The notes beneath the pieces are model-generated. The model was not told the origin of the DNA. It saw nothing but the letters and a program-made list of their open reading frames with translations, and did not search any database. The position numbers and the translations under genes were made by a program. Positions 54,924-64,000 of a DNA stretch of 64,000 nt are shown here, in pieces. Each line of letters opens with the position of its first letter. Position 1 is the first letter of the stretch. Origin of the DNA: Setomelanomma holmii (lineage: Eukaryota > Ascomycota > Dothideomycetes > Pleosporales > Phaeosphaeriaceae); NCBI GenBank assembly GCA_010015745.1, contig ML978255.1:1-64000 (forward strand), in the 5' to 3' direction.

Positions 54924-57792
54924 ATGGTTTTAGAAGCCCTTGCTGCCGTCAGCCTCGCTGGAAATATTGTTCAGTTTGTTGGGTTCTCTTGTCAACTATT
55001 CAACATAGCAGCGTCAGTACATGGCTCACGCGAGGGCTTGTCCGGCAATTCTCGCCAACTCAAATTCGTAACGGACGAGCTTCGCACTTGGTGTGAGAAG
55101 GCTACAGTCTTCTGGGAGACTCCAGCCCAACAACGCGCTCTACATCGCCATGAATCCTTATTGCGGCTTACAGAGGATTGTCGAGAGGCAGCAAAGGCTC
55201 TGCTTGATGTCCTCAGCAGATCAGATCGAAGGATCCCAACTCTAAATAGAGCACATACAAGGCTGCTCTTGCAACAAAATAGAAGGAGACGGAAATCAAG
55301 GACATAGACACGAGATTGAACACGTACCAGCAGCAAATCACTTTAGAGATCGCCCTTTTACAAAGGTACCATGCGCAGCATCAGAGATGCTCAACACTAA
55401 CTTAACATAACGACAAGGACCACAAGCATATGTAGGAAGCACTCGACAAGATGGACAGTCAGACCAATCGAGCGGCTAAAGATATCATCATGCAAATTTC
55501 GCAACTGAAGGCAGAAATCAAGTATGCGCTGGCCACACTCACCCAAGACATGGACGATGCTCGCTCAGATACACTATGAGGCATCAACCTTCCAGGCCCA
55601 ACGCAGCAAATCATACCAGATAGGGACCATGATGCTCAGAAGCTCTCGAAATCATGCTTACTCAGTGCCAGTCAAAGGCATCTGACATAGTCATTGCACT
55701 TACTATATTGAGAAGTCTTACATTCGAGAGGATGCATTACCGCCACGCAACCATTCTCGACGCCCATCCAGGAACCTTAGAGTAGGCCTTCGAAAACCAA
55801 TTCCACTCATGGCTTCAATCATCTAATCACATATTCTAGATTAGTAGGAAGCCTAGCAGCGGCAAGAGCACCTTAATAAAATAGCTTGTCTCCAATCCAC
55901 GAACTCTCATCGCACTAAGCCATTAGTCTAGCCAGAGAAAACTTGCTATTGTTGACTGTTTCTTCTGAATCAACAGTACAGCTCTTCAGCAGTCAATGCA
56001 GGGTCTGCTTCGATGCCTCTTGCACGACATACTGCGTCATAACCTAGACCTTATCCGACAACTACTGCCAGAAGCCTAACTTTTGGTCAGCGAGCGCTAC
56101 AGCAGTAGTTCGCGCTTGGACGGCATTTCTGACTCGCTATAATGAACCCAGTCGATTCTTCTCGAAGCACTCGAACGCTTGTCCTCCGCGACAAACTTGA
56201 CGACCAAGTTCTACATCTTCGTTGCTAGACTCGATAATTATGACGGTAATCACGATGGTTTGGTTCATACCGTTCATCATCTGAAAAAGGTGGGCATGAA
56301 GATGTGCGTTGCAAGCCAGCCTTGGAACGTGTTTGAAGATGCCTTCGGTGCTGATGACACACGCAAACTCTACTTGCAGGATCTCAATAAGGAGAATATG
56401 CAGCGACATGTCAATCACAAGCTTCGCAATCATGGTAATTTTCCGCGCATCGACCCCGTGCAGGCCAATGGTATCATAGGCGAGATCGTCGGCAGGTCTC
56501 AAGGAGTCTTTCTCTGGGTGCGACTAGTCGTGCGATCTCTTGCTGAAGGCCTAAGGAATTGCGACAGCATGAAGTTATTGCAGCAGTTCCCCAGCGATCT
56601 CGATGACTTCTTCCGACATATGTTCAGCTCTTTGGAGATCATACATCGACCTCATCTCACGCATATGTACCGAGTAGCGCTTGCTGCAGGCGAACCCCTA
56701 TCACCAGTCGCATATTGGTTCTTGGACGAAATAGAAGACCACCCTAACCAGGCCATAAGGCTCTCGAAACGCGATCTGAGGGCAATGAACGCTCTTCAGG
56801 TTGCCGAAGAGATGACAATTCGCATCAATGGACGTAGCAAAGGTCTTCTAGAACTCGTGCAGAAGACGGACTTCGAGCCAAATCCTGTTCGACAACGCAA
56901 AGTCATTATTGAGGCTCGAGTAGACTTTCTGCATAGAACAGTCAAAGATTTCATCACGACAACCGAGATTTAGAAGATGCTCAAGGACTGGTAACAAACA
57001 GAGTTTAGCGCTGACTTGGCTCTCTGTAGCATGATGCTTGCGGAATACAAATCCGTTGCGTTCTCGAAGCACGGGGTCGATGACCCAGGGACTCTGAAGT
57101 TGCTGATGGAAGAATTTTTCAGCGCTGCAGCACGCATTGAAAGGAGGTTCAACTCGATTCCCATGGCTTACATTGAAGGATTGGACCGGACGGTTGATAA
57201 GCACATTCAATCTCGGCCTCCAGCTCATGCAGACTATTTCGAGCTCCTGGACTGTTCCTGTCTACTGTCCATCGCTGTCAAATATGATATGCCAAGATTC
57301 TTTCAACAAAGGATCATGTCACATCCTCCTACTCGACAAGAGCCAACTGAATATTTTAGGGCTGTGCTTCTAAAGCGTCCCATATTGGAGTTGCACCAGA
57401 GGGACATGATCGACAACGATGGTACTGAGGAGAACCTAACCTTGCTGTTCGCAGTCGGCCCTCCGGAGAAGGACGACAAGAAGCTTTTGGACAATCTCCT
57501 GGTCTGTGTCGCACGGCTTGACTCCAACGACATTGTTGAAGTGGTGGAAAAAGTGTTCATGTATGACTTGATCGACAAGAAGACCATCGAAGGACCGCAT
57601 ATTCCGGCCAAATTAAGGGAGCAACTGTCTACCAAGGAGCATGACGAGCTTCGACATTTCTCCAGGGACATAGTCCAATCAGAGCAGGCCGGAACGCATA
57701 TCCCCGTAGGGTCAACTCGATATCAAACTTCCGGTGCCGCGAATCATGCTTCGTCTACGCGCATTTCGCAACGAGACGTGTCCGATGAATAG
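54924..57792 (+). pseudogene. NACHT-type STAND (NOD-like) protein, inactivated
   Basis: The N-terminal frame from 54924 (MVLEALAAVSLAGNIVQFVG) is the hydrophobic-helix domain seen at the start of many fungal NACHT proteins. After about 128 codons the frame breaks. A coiled-coil-like stretch follows in another frame with several stops (about 55310-55590). The P-loop region near 55835-55880 reads HIF-stop-ISRKPSSGKSTLIK, where FWISGKPGSGKST is expected: Trp became TAG and two Gly changed, all G-to-A. Downstream, 56179-56973 and 57016-57792 are open (FYIFVARLDNYDGNHDGLV is the Walker B region, then a helical C-terminal part), separated by TAG and TAA. STAND proteins act in fungal self/non-self recognition and programmed cell death. 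This copy cannot make a full protein. No WD40, ankyrin or TPR repeats are visible. Confidence 0.75.
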
Positions 57793-59017
57793 GTTCGGGT
57801 GGTCAATCGCGCTGACCAACCTTGAAACGGCTGTGCCCAACAACTCTGCATCTGATTCACGTGCACTCGAACCTGAAGCAACTCATATCGCGACGTCGTC
57901 TTCTACAATAAGCCCTCTGGACGATCGCCGACCTCAAAAACACTCGATACGCCAAGGCATGAGGAAGTTGTACAGGAAGTTGCAGCAAAAGCCCTGATCA
58001 AAAGCTTGAATCTCCTAGGAATTCCTTCACTACCACACTTGGGCAATCAAAGCCTGCTGTCTGCATCGTTGATCTACTGATAACCTATCTCATCATCGGC
58101 CTATCCATATGAGAGAGAATTGAAGAAGTTTGTGAAGGCACACGTAGACACAGGAGTCCTTTGTCTCCCAAGAATGAAGGCGTATTCTCTACAGTGATCA
58201 GATCAGGTATTTGCGGCGATCGCTAACTCGTCATATATACATCTACATAAGAATTGTTGTTGCTGTTTCACTACGTTGACATTGTTGAAGTATGATCAGC
58301 AACCTGAATCATTCCTTACTGCGATGGGTTTCGACATTTGAACAACGAGCACGTTGATCTATGTAAGTCCTATAACAGCAATCACGCACTGGCTTCAGAC
58401 ATGCATTCAGCATGATCCAATCGAACCGGGTCCATGCAAGAAAATGCCCGAGCAAGGTGCGAGTTCTCAAGAACGCTGTCTGAAAACGTCAGTAGATGAC
58501 ATTACACGCGAGAAAAGTCCAGTATCATCAAGCAGTAATTTTCTGCACACACCACTTTTGGGAGCATGGGTATCGTACTGAAATCAATGCTGCGCCGTTC
58601 CTGTCAAGCACAAGATGTCACGAAGTTTTCCTGTCAGCGAAATGTTGATTTCTCCATCGAACGCGCCCATGCGCACGGACGACCACAGGTCTGCTGGAGG
58701 ACTAATCATCGTGTGGGATCATGTGGCTGGACGAAGGCGCGCCGAGCAGTTGATATGCCTCCCAACAAAATACCGGTGAGCATGCCTAGCTTTTCAGGGT
58801 GAGATGATGTGGGTGTCGTTGCACATCGAGCTGGAGGGGGAAAGCAGGGCTGTGTAGCTGTGCCACCTGCAAATCTCATTGGCCAGCCATCCCGATGACT
58901 GCGCATCCCCATCAGTATGCCTCTTTCAGCCTCGCTGCCTAAGTTAGCTTCTTATTGCTAGACATCATTCAACATGGCCCGGTTACGTCTGATCGCAGTT
59001 CATCATCATTTTGAACC
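57793..59017. other. Intergenic, about 1.2 kb, no gene seen
   Basis: 3' flank of the NACHT relic and upstream region of the membrane-anchored zinc-finger gene. No recognisable frames. Confidence 0.5.
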
Positions 59018-61161
59018 ATGGTTCACGCTCTCGGAACAATGGCGCCCACCAAAACTCACTTTGCACGAGCGAGTCCGTCGGCTGAAATGTCGTCGCAGAC
59101 AAAGATCGCCATCACGGTTGGCGTTACTATCCCGCTAGTGCTTCTCATCACAATTGCAGTTGTTTTCTGGTTATGGAGGCGACAAAGATCACATCAAAAG
59201 TGCAAATGCGAAGAGGCTGCCGAAGCAGCTGTCGACGACGACTTCAAGGTCATAAATGTGCGCAAGTTCGTGATTGATGAGGAGGATCCGAGAGCGCTTT
59301 CTCCAGTATCGAGTCTTGGAGACAGCGATGAGGTCGTCAGCCAGCAGAAATTATCGGGACCACGCCCCGTGAAGCCATGGCAGCATGGTGACGCTTCACG
59401 ATGGCCCAGCTCGCCAGTGCCGCCCTATTCTAGACTGCCCGAACTTGCAGGAGAACCGGTAACTCCACGACCAGGAGAACACGCCATAGCAACATATGTG
59501 CCGCAACCCAGCTCGAGGAAGGAAGCACAATATGAGGCAGAGGAGAAGAAGGAATTCGACTTGGAACGATTTCTGGGCATTGACAATCGAGCGCTGATTC
59601 AACAGTGGACAAATCCTCAAGGTAAGTCTCGCTTTGGAAGTTCTCCACCCAGAACTGACTTTGGAACAGCGAGACATCCACTGCGTCTCCGAGTTGCACC
59701 AGCAGACATTGGCTATGGTTGGGATCCAATTGCCTCGGTTAGTCCGTGGGATGTCGAGTACAACCCCAATCCAGTGCTGTTCTCACACTTCAATAATTCA
59801 CCAGCTGTCCCAGATGATGTTTCGCCAGTATCAGCCACATCGGCGAGTTGGCCAGCAGCTCCAACTGAAGTACAATCTTTAGGTTTGTTCGAGATGGACG
59901 CTGTGGAGAACGAATTCAATCCCTGGCTCCATGGGCCCATTCCGACCGTACAAGGAGTTCCTCACCGATGGGAAAAGACGCCAGGTACGGACCGAATGTT
60001 CTTCGATGCAGAACACGATCTTTTCCCGCGACGAAAGAAGCGACGAGCCAGCTCAGAAGCTGCAAGGGAAGCCCAAAGACAGCGCTGCGAGCATGTCGGT
60101 GCACGCGTAGAACTCCCGGTATTCGAGGCACCAAGCGAGCTATACGCTCCGCCAGCCGAATCAGCAAACAGCTTCGCAGAACAAATGCAGTGGGAGAATA
60201 TGCAGGACTCGGGTGATTCTGGGGACTGCAGTACCATATCGTCGGCCTTCCCAAGCTGGGATTCAATCTTCTCCGAGGGTTTCGAGATGATAAATGGTAG
60301 CGATCCAGCAGCCGATACCTTGTACACGCCCATCACTCCATCATCGGCGACTTCATGCATACCAAAGATGGGCGGCTTCTCTGAATGGTTAGTCCTCTAT
60401 CATAGAGCTACAACACTGCTGACAGACTTAGGGCTGTGCCACCGAAACAAGCTGCAAGTCAAGAATCCGTCGATTGGAATATGGTAGACTCATCTTTCGC
60501 ATCCGTCATTGCAGGTTCGCACTATGAATGCGTCAGGTTCTTCACCAAGTTCTGTTATCCAGCCTCGCCCGCAACACTGGCAAGGACAGCTCCGAGGATC
60601 GAGCTGAACTTCGATGGGAGCTCGTCGCAAATGTCTTCGCCAACAGACTCGCCAACGTCCGCGCGAAGCGGTGGCTCACATCTTGCTCTGCCTATCATTC
60701 ACTCATCGGGAAGTAGCGCTGTATCCGTCACAGCTCAGGAATGCCAGTCATCTGCCAATATATCAAGGACTGCATCTTCGGCGACAACAGGTAGTCTGGA
60801 AGTAAAACAGCACGCGTGTCCAGACTGCGACCAGACTTTTCGTACACCTGGTCAGAAAAGGTTAGTCTAGAGCCATGAGACCTCTTTGGGTGCTCAATCT
60901 GACTGAGATAGGAACCACTACAATCGCAGGCACAATCTTCGGTATAAATGCATTCTTTGCACGGCTGCATTCGGCCTCAGAAAAGATCTCGAGCGGCACA
61001 AAACCACTGTACACAAAGATCTCTTCCGCTCACAGACTCGATTATTCTGCACGAACGCCGGTTGCGCTACGCCAACGAAAGAGTTTAATCGAAGAGACAA
61101 CTTTCAGAGACATGTAGATCGCTGCAGCCAGGCCATCGCGACGAGAGGCACTGCTCGATGA
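59018..61161 (+). CDS. Predicted membrane-anchored C2H2 zinc-finger protein
   Basis: Exons 59018-59621, 59670-60387, 60432-60860 and 60912-61161, 666 aa. All junctions are GT-AG, and the exons total an exact number of codons. Residues about 29-51 (IAITVGVTIPLVLLITIAVV FWLW) form one strongly hydrophobic segment followed by RRQRSHQK, the charge pattern of a single-pass anchor with a cytosolic C-terminus. The next 450 residues are Pro/Ser/Glu-rich and largely disordered. A basic cluster (PRRKKRRASSEAAREAQRQR) is a likely nuclear signal. The C-terminus has three fingers: CPDC...HYNRRH, CILC...HKTTVH and a C2HC-type CTNAGC...HVDRC. The first finger is split by the last intron. A stress-released, membrane-tethered regulator is an inference. 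Other starts at 59039 and 59087 would keep the membrane segment. Confidence 0.75.
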
Positions 61162-61733
61162 TATCCTGGAAACGAGAAAACCTACATCCAGTATCGAGGG
61201 GCTGTGACGGTGCAATATGCGCCTGAGGCAGTCCGCATATAATCTAACAACCGGGCGTACCTGGTGCCTAGGATGAGGGACGCCTCATGTCGCCCAGTGT
61301 ACCTTGGCAACACCACGCGACACCGTCAATGTCACTCTCGACATCCTGTCCATCGAAAGCAGGCACATGCCCGACCGAACCGATACCCCGCAATCCGCTT
61401 CGTGTGATCGATAAAGTCGCGGTGATACGAAGGCGCGGAAGGGATCGATCGCCGTTGCTAGCGCTGAACAAGACAGTGGCCCGTGTTGATGGCAAGGATA
61501 CACCCAAGGCCCCTTTCCTGTTTCAGCTGCATCCGCGCCAACCAGGCAAGAGCACGTGAACGGTGGCAGGGTACCAACAACACCCTCGACGATGGGTGAT
61601 AAGGACGCTGTTCCTTTGGAACTCTCGTTCTAGCCTTGCTATGTCACGAAACAGCATCGCATTCTCTTATCCGCGGGTTCCGGATCGTTTAAGCTAGTGA
61701 ACTGACGTCGTCTCGCGTTCGAAGCGCCGCGGG
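61162..61733. other. Intergenic, no gene seen
   Basis: Short region between the zinc-finger gene and the transporter gene, same orientation. No supported feature. Confidence 0.5.
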
Positions 61734-63412
61734 ATGAAACCAGGTGGCCCGTGGATCAAAATGGACGACATTGCGCAGACGAAGAGTACCGATGGCATGT
61801 TGAAGAATGCAGCAGGAGTTGAAGAAGAGGTCGAGCATGGCCGAGTTGGACAGTCGAGTTCAGGTGCAGGTGGAGTCTATGAAGAGGAGGGGCAAGAGAC
61901 AACCACGCGTCGCAGACCATGGACGAGAAAGAGAAAGAGCTATAGTCACGCACATTTCAAAGTGTACAAGAGACGGTGGTTTGGACTTGCGCAGCTGGTT
62001 TTGTTGAACGTTGTCGTGAGCTGGGATGTAAGTCATGAATAGAACGATTTCGATGCTCTACAACATCTCTAATAACTTACCAGTGGCTCACCTTCGCACC
62101 CGTCTCAGCCACCTCAGCAGATTACTTTAACGTCTCTGAAACAGCTATCAATTGGCTATCAACAGGATTTCTCTTCTCTTTTGCTGTAGCGTCTCCCTTC
62201 GTTATCTATCTCCTCCATCGTGGCCCCAAGGACAGCATCCTAGCAGCATCCGTCCTCCTGCTTCTCGGAAACTGGATCCGGTACGCAGGTACCAAGGCCA
62301 ATGTCTTTGGCGTCGTTATGTTTGGTCAGATCTTGACAGGTCTATCGCAGCCCTTTGTACTTGCTGCCCCTACTAGATACAGTGATATGTGGTTCACAGA
62401 GGGAGGGAGAGTCGGCGCGACAGCGTTAGCCAGTCTTGCTAATCCATTTGGCGGTGCAGTAAGTAGCAAGCCATCCTTGGACTTTCATGGCCTTTTCTAA
62501 TCAGAAATACAGCTCGCACAATTGATCAACCCGTTCCTGGGCTCCATACCACAAATGGTATTGATAGTATCCATCATCGCAACAGTCGCATGCATCCCCT
62601 CCATCTTCATCCCCGCCGTACCACCAACACCGCCGACCGCTTCATCCGGACTCTCGAAAACACCACTAGCCGCTTCAGTAAAGCACATGCTCCGCTCTCC
62701 ACCATTCTACATCGTCTTCCTGACATTCAGTACTTACGTCGGTCTCTTCAATGCCTTCTCCTCGCTCCTAAACCAGATCCTATATCCGTACGGCTACACA
62801 GAAGACGAAGCCGGAATCTGTGGCGCAGTCTTGATTGTAGTAGGTCTGGTCACAGCGGCAATCACAGCACCGATTCTGGATCGCACGCACGCCTACCTGC
62901 TTGGCATCAAGCTTCTCTGCCCTTTTGTAGCGATTGGCTACCTAGCGATGATCTGGGCACCACAGACGCGGACTATAGCTGCTCCGTACGTTTTGAGCGC
63001 AATGTTAGGCGCGGCTAGTTTCAGCTTGCTTCCTGTGTCGTTGGAGTATCTAGTCGAGATCACGTTTCCTGCGAGTCCAGAAGTCAGCTCGACTATTTGT
63101 TGGGTTGGTGGTCAGATTTTTGGCGGCGTGTTCATTGTCATCATGAATGCGTTGAAGGATGGGCGGAGCGTTGATCTGGAGACGGTGCAGGATCAGGGAA
63201 GAGGAGCGGGCGGAGGGAGTCGCCCGCCTGGGCACATGTACAATGCATTGGTCTTCCAGGCTGTGGTTGGTATGGTTGTGCTTCCGCTGCCGTTGATGCT
63301 AGGTATCAAGAAGCTTGGACTGGCGCATGGGGAGGGTCGTCTCAAGGTTGACGAGCACCGCGAAGGTGGAGACGATGGGGTTCTCGAAGGCTCTGCTGGT
63401 CATGAGCAATGA
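61734..63412 (+). CDS. MFS transporter of the FLVCR type
   Basis: Exons 61734-62027, 62084-62458 and 62513-63412, 522 aa. Introns of 56 and 54 nt start GTAAGT and are in phase. After a hydrophilic, basic N-terminus of about 80 residues, the first membrane helix (WFGLAQLVLLNVVVSWD) continues into exon 2 (WLTFAPVSATSADYFNVSET AINW). FLVCR1/2-like proteins share this WLTFAPV...YF-S-INWLS signature and the NWIRY and FAAP/LAAPTRYSDMWF blocks. Human relatives move heme, choline or ethanolamine; fungal members are little studied. About 12 helices are visible, with a hydrophilic loop (DGRSVDLETVQDQGRGAGGG) before the last. Substrate is unknown. The N-terminal tail includes a basic RRRPWTRKRK stretch. 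Confidence 0.88.
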
Positions 63413-63702
63413 CTGCTTGAGGGGTTCGAATCCGAGGATGAATCCGGAGATAACGTGTAACGCAACAACACATGCAATGATCCACTGAGCGTGGCAAACG
63501 CAATATGGAAAGTGAGTTTGGTGATATGCTTGATCTGCGAAATAGTACAGTGTATTCTAACATGACTTGGATATCTACAGTCATCCCAAAGCATCTCGTC
63601 GTATCTTTCGATCCAAAATGTGATTCCGTACCGGTCGTGCGCGCGGGATGGATGACTGACACGGCGATGTGGCGCTCGATTGGCTGTGGGGATCAAGGAC
63701 TT
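63413..63702. other. Convergent intergenic region
   Basis: 290 bp between the stop codons of the transporter gene (plus) and the complex III hinge gene (minus). It contains GGTTCGAATCC, which resembles a tRNA T-loop but has no tRNA fold around it. Confidence 0.55.
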
Positions 63703-63933
63703 TTACTTGAGCTGAGCGAAGAGCTTGGGAGCGGCGCACTGGGTCGCGCAGTGGGCAAGGTGGAAGACTGGTGTATGTTAGTGCCTGTCACGCATGAGTG
63801 CCATGATTTGCCTTACACTCCTCGACGCAGTCCTCGCTGGCCTTGCCGTCGTCCTCGATCTGGCCTGTTACGCGCTCGACGCACTCGTCGTAGTGGTGCT
63901 TTGCGGGATGGCACTCCTTGGACTCGGCGCATT
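63703..63933 (-). CDS. QCR6: Cytochrome bc1 complex subunit 6 (hinge protein), 3' part
   Basis: Two exons are visible, 63933-63817 and 63767-63703, with a 49-nt intron (GTAAGG...CACCAG). They encode CAESKECHPAKHHYDECVER, a VTGQIEDDGK-type loop, then DCVEEFFHLAHCATQCAAPK and the end LFAQLK. The paired Cys pattern of two disulfide-linked helices is that of the mitochondrial hinge protein, which lies on complex III facing the intermembrane space near cytochrome c1. Family members carry a long acidic N-terminal part, expected in exons beyond base 64000. The gene is therefore incomplete here. CTGAC and CACACAG before 63933 form the branch and acceptor of a further upstream intron. Confidence 0.9.
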
Positions 63934-64000
63934 CTGTGTGTCTTGTCAGCCTAAGCTCTAGACGTCGAATGTCTACACTGCGATAGTGGCCCCACTGCAT
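63934..64000 (-). other. Intron of the hinge-protein gene at window edge
   Basis: The minus strand reads into the acceptor ACACACAG at 63934 with CTGAC about 12 nt upstream. Its donor and the upstream exons lie outside the window. Confidence 0.55.

Noticed and set aside
63426..63440. GGTTCGAATCC, resembling a tRNA T-loop/B box
   Set aside because: No acceptor stem, anticodon arm or A box at the right distance on either strand.

Overview
The window looks like nuclear DNA of a filamentous ascomycete (Pezizomycotina, quite possibly Dothideomycetes). Genes carry short GT-AG introns of about 40-105 nt, mostly around 50-60 nt. Products include fungal-only families: Zn2Cys6 regulators, Aim32, a NACHT-type STAND protein and a dsRNA-binding-like protein. 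The first 7.3 kb is AT-rich and full of TAG/TAA stops in transposase frames, as expected after repeat-induced point mutation (RIP). All splice models below were derived by eye from frame, GT-AG sites and branch-like motifs.

Layout. 1-7.3 kb: a graveyard of pogo/Fot1-type DNA transposons. One complete TIR-bounded copy (1-1836) is followed by a minus-oriented copy (2087-6765) that was itself hit by a second, chimeric element (about 3799-6635). 7.3-16.7 kb: a divergent pair (OB-fold-like protein and Aim32), a small MITE with a 9-bp duplication, an acidic hypothetical protein, a SAPS-family phosphatase subunit and the ESCRT-III protein Vps60/CHMP5. 17.4-29.2 kb: a Zn2Cys6 regulator, a broken FAD monooxygenase, a membrane-protein relic, dynactin p27, a cupin, farnesyltransferase beta and a Dabb protein. 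Four of these (regulator, monooxygenase, cupin, Dabb) resemble the leftovers of a small metabolic cluster interleaved with housekeeping genes.

29-37.5 kb is gene-poor and holds only a small dsRNA-binding-like gene and a decayed ORF. 37.5-52.6 kb is housekeeping-rich: a large Zn-cluster regulator, an aldo-keto reductase, four-unit polyubiquitin, an NTF2-like protein, a 2H phosphoesterase-like protein, GDP-mannose pyrophosphorylase and beta-carbonic anhydrase. 54.9-57.8 kb is a mutated NACHT (NOD-like) gene. 59-64 kb carries a predicted membrane-anchored C2H2 zinc-finger protein, an FLVCR-like MFS transporter and the 3' end of the complex III hinge protein gene, which runs off the window.

The most unusual items are the predicted membrane-tethered zinc-finger protein with a frame-neutral 48-nt intron, the nested transposons whose termini share 17-bp repeat units, the decayed NACHT gene, and the monooxygenase pseudogene with a related 3'-end relic 7 kb away.
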